Of a stretch of 62,186 nt of DNA, positions 17,407-27,452 are shown piece after piece. A model generated the notes under the pieces. It saw nothing but the letters and a program-made list of their open reading frames with translations. It ran no database searches and had not been told where the DNA came from. This stretch comes from Oscillospiraceae bacterium (GTDB taxonomy: Bacteria; Bacillota; Clostridia; Oscillospirales; CAG-272). Location of the stretch: the NCBI GenBank assembly GCA_015063545.1, contig SVTX01000007.1, forward strand, positions 1-62,186, in the 5' to 3' direction. A program made the translations under genes and the position numbers. Numbering within the stretch: position 1 is the stretch's first letter; every line of letters begins with the position of its first letter.

Positions 17407-18789
17407 ATGAGTAATAACGTTTTACACATATACGGCGCAGGACTTGCGGGATGCGAGGCGGCGTGGCAGGCGGCACAGCGCGGAGTTTCGGTTAAGCTCT
17501 ATGAAATGAAGCCACATAAATACACCCCTGCCCACCATTCGCAAGGCTTTGCGGAGCTGGTATGTTCCAATTCTTTGCGCTCGGACAGAGTGACCAATGC
17601 CGTAGGACTTCTCAAGGAAGAGCTTTACAGATTGGATTCTCTTATCATGGAAGCGGCGTATGCCACAAGAGTTCCCGCAGGCTCTGCGCTTGCCGTGGAC
17701 AGAGATCTGTTCTCGGAGTACATTACAAGGAAGATAAGAGAACACAAGAATATTGAGGTCATAGAAAAAGAGGTAGACCGTGTTGAGGACGGAGTTGTGA
17801 CGGTTATTGCAACAGGGCCTCTTACCAGTCAGCCCATGGCGGACTATATTCAAAATACGCTCGGATGTACGGGGCTTCATTTCTTTGATGCTGCCGCGCC
17901 TATCGTGGACGCGTCAACACTTAATATGGACATAGTGTATGCCGCATCAAGATATGACAAGGGAGACGCAGATTATCTCAACTGTCCCATGAACCGCGAT
18001 CAGTACGATGCGTTTTATAACGAGCTTATATCTGCAAAAGAAGCGGAGCTCAAGGAATTTGACAAGGAATCCCAAAAAGATCTTAAGGTTTTTGAGGGTT
18101 GTATGCCTGTAGAGGTAATGGCAAAAAGAGGATATGATACTCTTCGTTACGGTCCTCTGAAGCCCGTAGGACTTGTGGATAAGCGCACGGGTGAGGAATC
18201 ATATGCCGTTGTTCAGCTTCGCCGTGAGAATGCCGAGGGTACGATGTATAACCTTGTCGGATTCCAGACACATCTGACGTTCCCAGAACAGAAAAGAGTA
18301 TTTTCAATGATACCCGGACTTGAAAATGCGGAATTTTTAAGATACGGTGTCATGCACAGAAACACATATCTCAATTCTCCCGGACTGTTGGGAGCAAACT
18401 ACGCGATGCTAAGTAATCCCGATATATTTTTTGCGGGACAGATGACGGGTGTCGAGGGATATATAGAATCCGCGGGTTCGGGATTTGTAGCTGGTGTAAA
18501 TGCCGCGCGCAGAATTCTCGGGCAGGAGCAGGTCATATTCCCGTCAACAATGATGCTTGGCGCGATGGCAAAGTATATCTCAGATGGAAATATGAGTGGA
18601 AATTTCGTTCCCATGAACGCAAATTTTGGAATTATCGAGCCTCTCAGCAGAAAAATAAAGGGTGGCAAGGTAGCAAAATATGAGGTGGTCGCGCAACGCT
18701 CGCTTGATACGCTTCCTGCTTACGGAGAGATGATAGGCGCGCAAAATTATAAAAAGTCGACCGTTGTACAGAGCGACAGCGAGGAATAA
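17407..18789 (+). CDS. trmFO: Folate-dependent tRNA uridine-54 methyltransferase
   Basis: FAD/methylene-tetrahydrofolate enzyme making m5U54 (ribothymidine) in the tRNA T-loop. The 460-aa protein starts with the dinucleotide fold IYGAGLAGCEAAWQA and the GidA-like segment HHSQGFAELVCSNSLRSD, where the conserved Cys lies. FFAGQMTGVEGYIESAGSG is near the C-terminus. It lies 14 bp after topA; the topA-trmFO pair is conserved in Firmicutes. Confidence 0.97.
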   Translation: MSNNVLHIYGAGLAGCEAAWQAAQRGVSVKLYEMKPHKYTPAHHSQGFAELVCSNSLRSDRVTNAVGLLKEELYRLDSLIMEAAYATRVPAGSALAVDRDLFSEYITRKIREHKNIEVIEKEVDRVEDGVVTVIATGPLTSQPMADYIQNTLGCTGLHFFDAAAPIVDASTLNMDIVYAASRYDKGDADYLNCPMNRDQYDAFYNELISAKEAELKEFDKESQKDLKVFEGCMPVEVMAKRGYDTLRYGPLKPVGLVDKRTGEESYAVVQLRRENAEGTMYNLVGFQTHLTFPEQKRVFSMIPGLENAEFLRYGVMHRNTYLNSPGLLGANYAMLSNPDIFFAGQMTGVEGYIESAGSGFVAGVNAARRILGQEQVIFPSTMMLGAMAKYISDGNMSGNFVPMNANFGIIEPLSRKIKGGKVAKYEVVAQRSLDTLPAYGEMIGAQNYKKSTVVQSDSEE

Positions 18790-18822
18790 TACAGCCGGAA
18801 TTTTGGCGGAAAGGAGCTTGCT

Positions 18823-19548
18823 ATGAGCACAAGCCCATTTGGTAAGGACAAGCTTGAAGGAAAAACAGGACATGATTTCAAGGACAAGATGCTTTTGCAG
18901 AGAGCCTTGACGCATTCCTCATATTCAAATGAGTCGGGAGCTAAAAATCACCATCTTCTTTGCAACGAGAGATTGGAGTTTTTGGGTGACAGCGTGCTTT
19001 CTATAATCGTGAGCAAGTACCTTTTTGAGACGTTTCCCGATTCTCCGGAGGGAGAGCTTACGAGAATGAGAGCTGAGCTTGTTTGTGAGCGCGCGCTGTC
19101 ATCCTATGCTATCTCTGTAGGACTTGGGGATTACATACTTCTCGGTGTCGGTGAGGAAAAAAATAACGGCAGACAGAGAAAATCCATTCTGGCGGATGCG
19201 TTCGAGGCGCTTTTGGCGGCTATATATCTTGATTCGGGCGAGAGTGGAATGGACAATGTAAGAGCATTTTTGCTCCCGTTCGTACAGGAAGAGATCAAGC
19301 ATCTCGGCAAGTCAGGATTCTCCGCAGACGCAAAGACAATGCTTCAACAGTTTGTACAGCAGGCTGAGGGGGATTTTCTTGAATACGTTACCGTTGGTGA
19401 AAGCGGTCCCGATCATATGAAGGAGTTTTTTGTTGAGGCGAGACTTAATTCCAACGTTATCGGCAGAGGTCGGGGACGTTCAAAGCGCGAAGCGGAGCAG
19501 AATGCCGCAAAAGAGGCTTTGAAGCTTTTCAGTGTCGAGGAATTATGA
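18823..19548 (+). CDS. rnc: Ribonuclease III
   Basis: Double-strand-specific endoribonuclease for rRNA processing and mRNA turnover. The 241-aa protein has the signature NERLEFLGDSVL, with catalytic Glu/Asp further on in ILADAFEALLAAIYLD. A C-terminal dsRNA-binding domain ends in KREAEQNAAKEALK. AAAGGAG lies 7 nt before the ATG. It overlaps the next gene by 4 nt. Confidence 0.97.
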   Translation: MSTSPFGKDKLEGKTGHDFKDKMLLQRALTHSSYSNESGAKNHHLLCNERLEFLGDSVLSIIVSKYLFETFPDSPEGELTRMRAELVCERALSSYAISVGLGDYILLGVGEEKNNGRQRKSILADAFEALLAAIYLDSGESGMDNVRAFLLPFVQEEIKHLGKSGFSADAKTMLQQFVQQAEGDFLEYVTVGESGPDHMKEFFVEARLNSNVIGRGRGRSKREAEQNAAKEALKLFSVEEL

Positions 19549-20573
19549 TATCAAAAAAGCACAGAAATATACCGGTATTCATACCTCATCTCGGTTGTCC
19601 GAATATGTGCGTGTTTTGCAATCAACGCTCTATTTCGGGAAAGCAGGACTTTCATAAAGAAAACGTTTGCGACGAGATACAGACTGCGCTCTCTACCATA
19701 CCTTCGGACTGCGAGGTGGAGATAGCTTATTTTGGCGGTTCGTTTACGGGAATAGACCGTGAACTTATGATATATTTGCTTGATACGGCGCAGTCATTTA
19801 TAGATAAGCCCGCGCAAGGGCAGGCAAGAGTGTCGGGTATTCGCATGTCCACGCGTCCCGACTATATCACCGAGGAGATACTTGATATTTTGTCGGGATA
19901 TGCCGTAAGCGCCATAGAGCTTGGGTTGCAAAGCATGGATGACAAGGTGCTTTCTCTTTCCAAAAGAGGGCATGATTCAAAATGCGCAGAGAAAGCGTGT
20001 AAAATGATCACGCAAAGAGGATTTGACCTTGTCGGGCAAATGATGATAGGTCTGCCCGGCTCAACTAAGGAAAGCGAGATATACACGGCAAAAAAAATAT
20101 GCGAGCTTGGGGCTGTGGGCGCAAGAATTTATCCCACGGTGGTATTCTACGAAACGGAACTTGCCTGTATGGCAGAGCGAGGAGAGTACAGAATGCTTGA
20201 TATTGCCGATGCAGTTAGCAGGGCGGCAGACGTGTATTCGATATTTGAGAATAATGAGGTTGAATGCATTCGCATAGGACTTTGTTCTTCGGATAATCTT
20301 GCGGACGAGAGCTGTGTTATGGGCGGAGCTAACCACCCGGCTCTCGGTGAGCTTGTTCTGGGTGAGCATATATTCAGACGTATGTGTGAGCTTATAGATT
20401 CCTTGGGTGTTGCCACAGAAGACAGAGAGGCAATATTTACCGTGCCGCGCGGAAAGCTTTCGGCGGCTATCGGGCAGAAGGGTATTAACAGAGAAAGACT
20501 GTACAGGCTATATAAATTTAAAAGTGTATCCGTGCGTGAGGGCGAGACGCAAGAAATTCGCCTGACCTTATAA
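19545..20573 (+). CDS. Radical SAM protein, Elp3-like, of unknown substrate
   Basis: 342-aa radical SAM enzyme. The cluster motif CPNMCVFC (CxxxCxxC) sits near residues 19-26 in a HLGCPNMCVFCNQRSISG context. Next come the Gly-rich AYFGGSFTGI and the barrel motifs RPDYITEEIL and ELGLQSMDDKVL. The pattern is that of the Elp3/oxygen-independent coproporphyrinogen branch without an acetyltransferase domain. A homologue commonly sits between rnc and smc in Clostridia; no function is established. The ATG overlaps the rnc stop, so the two are coupled. Confidence 0.88.
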   Translation: MISKKHRNIPVFIPHLGCPNMCVFCNQRSISGKQDFHKENVCDEIQTALSTIPSDCEVEIAYFGGSFTGIDRELMIYLLDTAQSFIDKPAQGQARVSGIRMSTRPDYITEEILDILSGYAVSAIELGLQSMDDKVLSLSKRGHDSKCAEKACKMITQRGFDLVGQMMIGLPGSTKESEIYTAKKICELGAVGARIYPTVVFYETELACMAERGEYRMLDIADAVSRAADVYSIFENNEVECIRIGLCSSDNLADESCVMGGANHPALGELVLGEHIFRRMCELIDSLGVATEDREAIFTVPRGKLSAAIGQKGINRERLYRLYKFKSVSVREGETQEIRLTL

Positions 20574-20591
20574 AAATTCAGGGAGGAAGAA

Positions 20592-23500
20592 ATGTATCTT
20601 AAATCAATAGAACTGCAGGGATTTAAGTCGTTCCCCGATAAAACAAAGCTGACGTTTGACTCCAAGGGCGAGGACATGGCCTCGGGAGTTACGGTCATAG
20701 TAGGACCTAACGGAAGCGGAAAATCAAATATAGCGGATGCCATGCGTTGGGTTTTGGGAGAGATATCCTCCAAAACTCTTCGAGGCACAAAAATGGAAGA
20801 CGTTATCTTCGGCGGTGCGGACAGTCGCAGACCCATGGGTTTTGCCGAGGTGTCGGTAACGTTTGACAATACTGATGAAGAAAACAGGCTTGATTGTCCT
20901 TACGACGAGGTAACGGTTACAAGACGTTATTTTCGCGCGGGCGAGAGCGAATATTATATCAACAGACGTCCCGTAAGGCTTCGTGATATTTACGAACTCT
21001 TTATGAACACGGGTATCGGACGTGACGGATATTCTATTATCGGTCAGGGACGAATTGCCGAGATGGTATCCCGTAAGAGCGATGAGAGACGAGGCATATT
21101 CGAGGATGCTTCGGGTATCGCAAAATACCGCCATAAGAAAAACGAGGCAGAGAGAAAGCTGTCACAGACTGAGGATAATATGACGCGTGTAAACGACATA
21201 TTCCTTGAGATCGAAGCGCAGGTAGGTCCTCTTGAACGCGAGGCAGGCAAGGCAAAGCGTGCCATTGAGCTTATGGATACAAAGAAAAAAGTTGACGTCA
21301 GCCTTTGGCTTTTTGATACGGAAAAACTCCGTACAGACATTTCTGTTGCCGAGGATGCACTCCGTCATTCCGCGTTTGACCTGAAAAATGCCGAGGACTC
21401 CATGCAGTCCCTTGATGCGCGTAACGCAAAGCTTTTTGACGCGTCTCAGAGTGGTAAGATAGCATCGTCTCAGGTGCTTTCGGAAATACGTGATGTAACA
21501 AACAGATTGCATACTCTTGACAGTGAGTTCAGAGTAAGCGAGAGCAATATATCTCACGCAGGCGAGCTTATGCAGAATGCAGAGCAATCTCGCGCGTCGT
21601 TTGAGAAAACTCTTGCCGATGAGAAAATAAAGAGCGAGGCGCAAAAGGGCAAAATAAATGAACTCAAGGCTTCTGTTGAGGAGTGGAATGTAAAGCTTGA
21701 AGGTGCCGAGGATGAGATATTTGATCAGAAGTGCAAAATAGCCCAGCTTGATAAAGATATAGATACGGCGTTCTCTGACAGTAAAAAGGCAGAGGAAGTA
21801 GCTACCGATATCAAGGTGAGAATTTCCGTACTTGAAAACGCGCGCTCCAGCGGAAGCGACAGGAATGCGGATATTCTTTCTGATATAGAAGAATACGAGC
21901 AAGCTCAGGCAAAGCTTGAAAAAGAAAAGTCATCCAAGGAAAAGACAGTAAATGATTACGACAAGGCGATCTTAGAGGCTGATGCTGAGATAGCAGAGCA
22001 GGAGGACAAGCTCACATCGGCAAATAATACCTACGGAGAGCTTTACGAGGAGATAAACAACAAAAAACTCAGACGTGATTCCGCGCTTCAGAGAGTTTCT
22101 ACTATCAAGGCGATGGAGGAGCAGTTTGAGGGATATGCCAATAGCGTACGCTACGTTATGAGCGGCTATTCCGAGGGCAAGATAACCGACATTAGAGGAA
22201 ACAAATGCGGCAAAATATACGGCCCCCTTTCCAAGGTCATATCGGTAGATTCGCAATTTATCACGGCTATCGAGGTAGCCTTGGGCGCAAATTTGCAAAA
22301 CATAGTCGTAGAGGATGAGGACACTGCTAAGTCAGCTATGTATTACCTCAAGCGCGGACAGGCGGGACGAGCTACGTTTTTCCCCATTTCGTCTATGAGA
22401 CCTTCTACCGAGACACCCGAAATGAGGGAGGCCAGAGGATTTGCGGGATATATAGATACTGCTGACAATCTCTGTCGCAGAGATGAGAAATTTGACAACG
22501 TAATATCCTCGCTTCTCGGCAGAACTCTTGTATTTGACAGTATTGAAAACGCAACGGTTATGGCAAGAGCGACAAAATACAAGGTCAAGGTAGTTACGCT
22601 GGACGGTCAGCAGATAAATGCCGGCGGTTCATTTACAGGAGGTTCTGTAAAGCAGGGAAGCGGTGCGCTTTCTCGCGCCGAGGAAATGAAAACCCTTACA
22701 AGCGATGCGGAAAAGCTGTCGGTTGAAATCAAGGCTCTTGAATCCAAAATATCGTCACTCAAGAGCGATATTGAGGAATATACCGAGAGAATTACCGAGG
22801 TCGAGGACAGAAAAGAGCTTCTCGGTGTTCTTCGCAACACGGAAAATGCGAAGCTTGAGCAGATAATTGCAAAGGCCGAGGCAAACAAGTCGCTTCTTGA
22901 AAAAATGAAAGCGGATTACGACCAGATAGTCGAGATGAGCGAAAGATACGAGGAAGATATAGCGGCTCTCCGCGAGGAAGAAAAGGCGCAGAATATTATT
23001 ATTTCCGAGATACTTGCAGCTCGCGAGGACAAGCACAGACAGAAGGTTGACGCCGAGGATGCGGCAGCTGAGCTTGAAAAGAACAAGACCTCGATTATCA
23101 TCAAGATAAATGAGATACAGAAGGATATAGAGACAGCCGAAGCCCTTCTCGCAGTGTCTGAGGAAAGAATACGCGTATGTAATGAAGACGTATCTTCCGC
23201 GTGCGGCAGAATAGAAGCATACAAGCTGCAGATTCAAAATACCACAATAGCGCAAGCTGAAAACCGTAAGAGCTATGCAGAGTGCGAAAAGCTGTTGGCT
23301 GAGCTTAACGAAAAGAAGAATGAGCTTGATGCGGGCAATATGGAGTTTGAGAAAAAGCTCAATGAGATAAACACTCTTATTCGTGAGAAGATGTCCGAGA
23401 AGGAGCTTATATTCAGAGCGCATACGCAGAATGAATCTAAGCTGAGCAATCTGCGCGACACATACGATAAGCTTGCGGGCAAGCTTTGGGAAGACTATGA

Positions 23501-24245
23501 GTTGACGCGTAACGATGCGGTGGCTCTCGGATATCCTGAGGTAACACCTGAAAACCGTTCTGAGTATGTAAGAACTCAGACCGAGTGCAAGAATAAGCTC
23601 CGCGCGATAGGACACGTTGACCTTGACGCTGTCAACAAGTACAAGGAAGTCAAGGAAAGATACGACTATATGTCCGTACAGATAAAGGATCTTGAGAAGG
23701 CGCGGGCTGAGCTTGAGGGCATTATAAATCAGCTTGAGAGCGAAATGAAGGTTGCGTTTACCGAGTCCTTTAATCAGATAAACGAAAACTTTGGAAAGAC
23801 CTTTTCGGAGCTTTTTGGCGGCGGATCTGCAGAACTCACTCTCACAGATCCCGAAAATGTGCTTGAGTCCGGAATTGAGATAAAGGCGGCGCCTCCCGGA
23901 AAGATAATTAAGAATCTTATGCAGCTTTCGGGTGGTGAGCAGGCATTTATCGGTGTTGCGTTGTTCTTTGCAATACTTAAGGTGAATCCCACACCATTCT
24001 GTATTCTTGACGAGATAGAGGCAGCGCTTGATGAGGTCAACGTTGAGCGACTTGCGCAGTACATAAAGAGATATTCTGACGGCACGCAGTTTATTATGAT
24101 CACACACAGACGAGGAACCATGGCGGCGGCGACCACACTTTACGGTGTCACCATGCCCGAGCACGGTATATCCAAGGTTCTCACGCTTGACGTAAAGGAT
24201 ATTGAAAAGAAGAAGGAGAATGAGTGGAATGGCCTTTTTGAATAA
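20592..24245 (+). CDS. smc: Chromosome segregation SMC ATPase
   Basis: Condensin core ATPase, partner of ScpA and ScpB encoded in the minus-strand block. The 1217-aa protein has N-terminal Walker A GPNGSGKSNIADAMRWVLGE, two long coiled coils, and a central hinge (about 510-670, with GGSFTGGS). The C-terminal signature is LSGGEQAFIGVAL, followed by Walker B FCILDEIEAALDEVN. GGGAGG precedes the ATG. Its 3-prime end overlaps the start of ftsY by 17 nt. Confidence 0.98.
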   Translation: MYLKSIELQGFKSFPDKTKLTFDSKGEDMASGVTVIVGPNGSGKSNIADAMRWVLGEISSKTLRGTKMEDVIFGGADSRRPMGFAEVSVTFDNTDEENRLDCPYDEVTVTRRYFRAGESEYYINRRPVRLRDIYELFMNTGIGRDGYSIIGQGRIAEMVSRKSDERRGIFEDASGIAKYRHKKNEAERKLSQTEDNMTRVNDIFLEIEAQVGPLEREAGKAKRAIELMDTKKKVDVSLWLFDTEKLRTDISVAEDALRHSAFDLKNAEDSMQSLDARNAKLFDASQSGKIASSQVLSEIRDVTNRLHTLDSEFRVSESNISHAGELMQNAEQSRASFEKTLADEKIKSEAQKGKINELKASVEEWNVKLEGAEDEIFDQKCKIAQLDKDIDTAFSDSKKAEEVATDIKVRISVLENARSSGSDRNADILSDIEEYEQAQAKLEKEKSSKEKTVNDYDKAILEADAEIAEQEDKLTSANNTYGELYEEINNKKLRRDSALQRVSTIKAMEEQFEGYANSVRYVMSGYSEGKITDIRGNKCGKIYGPLSKVISVDSQFITAIEVALGANLQNIVVEDEDTAKSAMYYLKRGQAGRATFFPISSMRPSTETPEMREARGFAGYIDTADNLCRRDEKFDNVISSLLGRTLVFDSIENATVMARATKYKVKVVTLDGQQINAGGSFTGGSVKQGSGALSRAEEMKTLTSDAEKLSVEIKALESKISSLKSDIEEYTERITEVEDRKELLGVLRNTENAKLEQIIAKAEANKSLLEKMKADYDQIVEMSERYEEDIAALREEEKAQNIIISEILAAREDKHRQKVDAEDAAAELEKNKTSIIIKINEIQKDIETAEALLAVSEERIRVCNEDVSSACGRIEAYKLQIQNTTIAQAENRKSYAECEKLLAELNEKKNELDAGNMEFEKKLNEINTLIREKMSEKELIFRAHTQNESKLSNLRDTYDKLAGKLWEDYELTRNDAVALGYPEVTPENRSEYVRTQTECKNKLRAIGHVDLDAVNKYKEVKERYDYMSVQIKDLEKARAELEGIINQLESEMKVAFTESFNQINENFGKTFSELFGGGSAELTLTDPENVLESGIEIKAAPPGKIIKNLMQLSGGEQAFIGVALFFAILKVNPTPFCILDEIEAALDEVNVERLAQYIKRYSDGTQFIMITHRRGTMAAATTLYGVTMPEHGISKVLTLDVKDIEKKKENEWNGLFE

Positions 24246-25290
24246 GATTTTTGGTAAAAATAAAGACGAAGATCAGGACGGTCAAGCTATTGTGACAGCG
24301 GAACCCCAGGAAAAAACAGAGGATGCGGAGCACAATCCTGTGGAAAACGATATTTCAGAACAGAATGAGGAGCAGCAAAAGAAATCATTTTGGGGTAAGC
24401 TCAAAAGCGGACTTTCAAAGACTAAGGCGGCGCTTTTCGGACAGATAGACGACCTTCTCAAAAACTTTGTAAAGGTTGATGAGGATCTCCTTGATGAGCT
24501 TGAGGAGCTTCTTATAATGGCAGACGTAGGAGTTAATTCCACTGAGTATATTATAGATGAACTCCGTGAGCGCATAAAGGACGGAAGACTGAAGGAGAAA
24601 GAACAGGTCATGTCCTCCATTCAGGAAATAATCAAGGACATGATTGGAGAGGGACAGCCTCTTAAGCTTGATACCAAACCTTCTGTAATTTTGGTTATCG
24701 GCGTGAACGGCGCCGGAAAGACGACATCAATCGGAAAAATTTCCAAGAGACTTAAAGCATCCGGCAAAAAGGTAGTAGTTGCGGCGGCGGATACGTTCCG
24801 CGCGGCGGCTATTGATCAGCTTGCAGTATGGTGTGAGCGTGCGGGTGTTGATATGGTAAGACAAAACGAGGGCAGTGATCCCGCGGCTGTGGTTTATGAC
24901 GCTATCGGATACGCGAAAAGAAAAGAAGCTGATGTTCTTATCGTTGACACTGCGGGCAGACTTCACAATAAGACCAATCTTATGAATGAGCTTGCAAAGA
25001 TCAACCGTGTTATCGACCGTGAGCTTCCCGACGCGGACAGAGAAAACCTTTTGGTGCTTGATGCGACCACGGGACAGAATGCTATTTTGCAGGCGAAGGA
25101 ATTTTCCAAGGCGGCAAATATAACGGGTATTACGCTTAATAAGCTCGACGGAACAGCAAAGGGCGGTATCGTTATCTCCATTAAGCAGGAGTTGGGTATT
25201 CCCGTTAAATTTATCGGTGTCGGCGAGAAGATTGACGACATGAGAGAATTTGACGCTCAGGATTTTGTTTCTGCGCTTTTTGAGGGCTGA
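24229..25290 (+). CDS. ftsY: Signal recognition particle receptor FtsY
   Basis: SRP receptor GTPase that docks ribosome-nascent chains at the Sec translocon. The 353-aa protein has an acidic, Gln/Glu-rich A domain (about 10-50) and then the NG domain: GVNGAGKTTSIGK (G1), DTFRAAAIDQL, DTAGR (G3), LNKLDGTAKGG (G4) and IGVGEKIDDM. The start is the ATG at 24229 (MAFLNKIFGK), with AAGGAG 10 nt before; the upstream ATG at 24220 is too close to that site. It overlaps smc, so it is coupled. Confidence 0.97.
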   Translation: MAFLNKIFGKNKDEDQDGQAIVTAEPQEKTEDAEHNPVENDISEQNEEQQKKSFWGKLKSGLSKTKAALFGQIDDLLKNFVKVDEDLLDELEELLIMADVGVNSTEYIIDELRERIKDGRLKEKEQVMSSIQEIIKDMIGEGQPLKLDTKPSVILVIGVNGAGKTTSIGKISKRLKASGKKVVVAAADTFRAAAIDQLAVWCERAGVDMVRQNEGSDPAAVVYDAIGYAKRKEADVLIVDTAGRLHNKTNLMNELAKINRVIDRELPDADRENLLVLDATTGQNAILQAKEFSKAANITGITLNKLDGTAKGGIVISIKQELGIPVKFIGVGEKIDDMREFDAQDFVSALFEG

Positions 25291-25293
25291 TAC

Positions 25294-25890
25294 ATGAAAA
25301 TTGTACTTGCATCAAGAAATAAAAAGAAAAAAGCGGAGCTTCAAGCGTTGCTCGCGCAGTATATTGAAGGTATAGAGATACTTTCTCTTGACGACGTAGG
25401 AATATATGGAGAGATAGAGGAAGATGGCAATACCTTTGAGGAAAACGCGCTTATAAAAGCAAATGTTGCGGCATCATCCGGATATATCGGAATCGGTGAC
25501 GATTCGGGGCTTGAGGTCGATTCGCTGGGCGGCGCGCCCGGTATATATTCCGCAAGATATGCCGGTGAGCACGGTGATGACAATGCCAATAATATTTTGC
25601 TTCTCAAAAATCTTGAAGATAAAGAAAACAGAACGGCAAGATTTGTTTGCACTATTGCGTGTGTATTTCCTCAAAAAGAGAACCGCGAGCCTATAATAGT
25701 ACGCGGCGAGGTAGAGGGAAGAATAATAGACGAATACCGGGGAGACGGAGGCTTCGGCTACGATCCGATATTCTATTATCCTCCTTTTGATAAGACCTTG
25801 GCGCAGATATCCTCTGAGGAAAAGAACGCCATAAGTCACAGAGGCAAAGCAATACACGCTTTGGCGCAAAAGCTTATACAAACTAATTAA
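25294..25890 (+). CDS. rdgB: XTP/dITP diphosphatase (RdgB/HAM1 family)
   Basis: House-cleaning pyrophosphatase that hydrolyses dITP and XTP to prevent their incorporation. The 198-aa protein starts KIVLASRNKKKKAEL and shows the catalytic region GDDSGLEVDSLGGAPGIYSARYAG. FGYDPIFYYPPFDKT and the late SHRGKA motif follow. It lies 3 bp after ftsY. Confidence 0.96.
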   Translation: MKIVLASRNKKKKAELQALLAQYIEGIEILSLDDVGIYGEIEEDGNTFEENALIKANVAASSGYIGIGDDSGLEVDSLGGAPGIYSARYAGEHGDDNANNILLLKNLEDKENRTARFVCTIACVFPQKENREPIIVRGEVEGRIIDEYRGDGGFGYDPIFYYPPFDKTLAQISSEEKNAISHRGKAIHALAQKLIQTN

Positions 25891-25902
25891 CGGAGAAAAA
25901 AT

Positions 25903-26199
25903 ATGTTAACATCAAAACAGAGAGCGTATCTCAAGAGCTTGGCTGCCAATGAGAACGCGATAATTCAGGTTGGAAAGGGCGGCATCACGGAAAACCTCGT
26001 AAAGACGGTGTCAGATGCTCTTGAAGCGAGAGAGCTTATTAAGATAACCGTGTTGGAAACAGCAGGAGATGAGCCCAGAGTAATTCAAGAGAGACTTTGC
26101 GCGGCTACTGATGCCGACGGTGTGCTTGTGGTCGGCAGAAAAATAGTCATTTACCGCGAATCCAAAGAAAACAAGCAGATAGAGCTTCCCAAAAAGTAA
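25903..26199 (+). CDS. yhbY: YhbY-type CRM-domain RNA-binding protein
   Basis: 98-aa single CRM-domain protein associated with 50S assembly precursors. Recognised by LTSKQRAYLKSLA at the start, the IQVGKGGI loop and VVGRKIVIYR near the end. It precedes nadD, as yqeI precedes nadD in the Bacillus yqe cluster. Confidence 0.93.
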   Translation: MLTSKQRAYLKSLAANENAIIQVGKGGITENLVKTVSDALEARELIKITVLETAGDEPRVIQERLCAATDADGVLVVGRKIVIYRESKENKQIELPKK

Positions 26200-26200
26200 T

Positions 26201-26806
26201 ATGAGAATAGGAATTTACGGCGGTACGTTTTCACCGGTGCATATAGGACATGTGCAGGCGGCGAAGGCATTTATGGAGCAGATGTGGCTCGACGTGCTTT
26301 TTGTCATTCCAACCGGAGTTACTCCGCACAAGGAAATGGACAACGGAGCGAGCGATGCAGACCGTTTGCAGATGTGCAAGCTGGCATTTGAAGGCATCGA
26401 CGGAGTGATAGTAAGCGACGTCGAAATGCTCCGACACGGTAAAAGCTATACTGTCGATACTCTTCGTATGTTTTCTGTAAACAGCGAGGACAGGTTGTTT
26501 TTGCTGTGCGGAACCGATATGATGCTGTCACTTGATACGTGGCGTGAGCCCGAAGAAATATTCAAGCTATGCTATCCGGTTTATATCAGGCGCGAGAGTG
26601 ACAGCTCACTGGACAAAAAAATAATTGATAAAATAGCGGAATATAAGCAAAAATACGGCAAGAATGTAGTTAAGCTTACAGTTGTGCCAATAGAGGTATC
26701 GTCCAGCGGGATACGCGAAAGTATAAAAGCCGGCGAGGACGTTTCACATCTGTTACCGCAGGGCATTTACGAATACATCAAGGAAAAGGGGTTATATCTG
26801 ACATGA
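26201..26806 (+). CDS. nadD: Nicotinate-nucleotide adenylyltransferase
   Basis: Adenylates nicotinate mononucleotide to deamido-NAD in NAD synthesis. The 201-aa protein has the nucleotidyltransferase motif GGTFSPVHIGH at residues 6-16 and the C-terminal ISSTxxR-type motif, here VSSSGIRESI. The ATG follows the yhbY stop by 1 nt without a clear ribosome binding site, so coupling is likely. It overlaps yqeK by 4 nt. Confidence 0.96.
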   Translation: MRIGIYGGTFSPVHIGHVQAAKAFMEQMWLDVLFVIPTGVTPHKEMDNGASDADRLQMCKLAFEGIDGVIVSDVEMLRHGKSYTVDTLRMFSVNSEDRLFLLCGTDMMLSLDTWREPEEIFKLCYPVYIRRESDSSLDKKIIDKIAEYKQKYGKNVVKLTVVPIEVSSSGIRESIKAGEDVSHLLPQGIYEYIKEKGLYLT

Positions 26807-27438
26807 TTTACAGAGAGATCGCAGAGGCCGAGATAGAGGGGCTCAGAGAACGCGTTCGCGGATATATGTCCGAGAAAAGATATTTGCACACTCTTGCCGT
26901 AGAAGATATGGCGGCAAGGCTTTCGGATTTGTATTGTCCCGAAAAGAAGAACAAGATCCGCGCGGCAGCGCTTTTGCACGACATAACCAAGGAATTGTCT
27001 GCTGATGAGCATCTTGCGTTGTGCAAGGAGTACGGGGAGACGCTTATTCCCGAAGATGTGGTTGCGCCAAAAACGCTTCATGCAAGGACAGCGGCGATAA
27101 TCATTCCTATGAAGTTCCCCGAATTTTCGGATATCGAGATAATCAACGCAGTAAGATTTCATACCACGGGATGCGCTTATATGACGCTTTGCGAAAAGAT
27201 AATATACCTCTCGGATTATATTGATGATACAAGAACACATTGGGACTGTATTAAGCTGCGCAATATGTTCTGGGATGCAGAGCCTCAGAATATGAATGCC
27301 GAGGAGAGAATTGCTCACCTTGATTTTGTTGTGCTTGAGGCGGTTAACACGTGCATAAACTCACTCATAGAGGATAGAAAAATAATAAGCTGTGACACTG
27401 TATCAGCGCGTAACAGCTTGCTTTTAAATATTAAATAA
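26803..27438 (+). CDS. yqeK: HD-domain diadenosine tetraphosphatase (YqeK family)
   Basis: 211-aa metal-dependent HD phosphohydrolase. Bacillus YqeK cleaves Ap4A symmetrically to two ADP. Visible ligands: H in RYLHTLAVEDMA, HD in AALLHDITKEL, then H in KTLHARTAA and RFHTTGCAYM, with the late Asp in YLSDYIDD. It is encoded between nadD and rsfS, as in the Bacillus yqe cluster. The start overlaps the nadD stop (ATGA). Confidence 0.93.
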   Translation: MIYREIAEAEIEGLRERVRGYMSEKRYLHTLAVEDMAARLSDLYCPEKKNKIRAAALLHDITKELSADEHLALCKEYGETLIPEDVVAPKTLHARTAAIIIPMKFPEFSDIEIINAVRFHTTGCAYMTLCEKIIYLSDYIDDTRTHWDCIKLRNMFWDAEPQNMNAEERIAHLDFVVLEAVNTCINSLIEDRKIISCDTVSARNSLLLNIK

Positions 27439-27452
27439 GGACAGGTAATAAA

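Noticed and set aside
22755..24164. Long minus-strand frame antisense to smc (about 469 codons)
   Set aside because: Shadow of the Glu/Lys-rich coiled-coil coding strand; no start signals and no recognisable motif.
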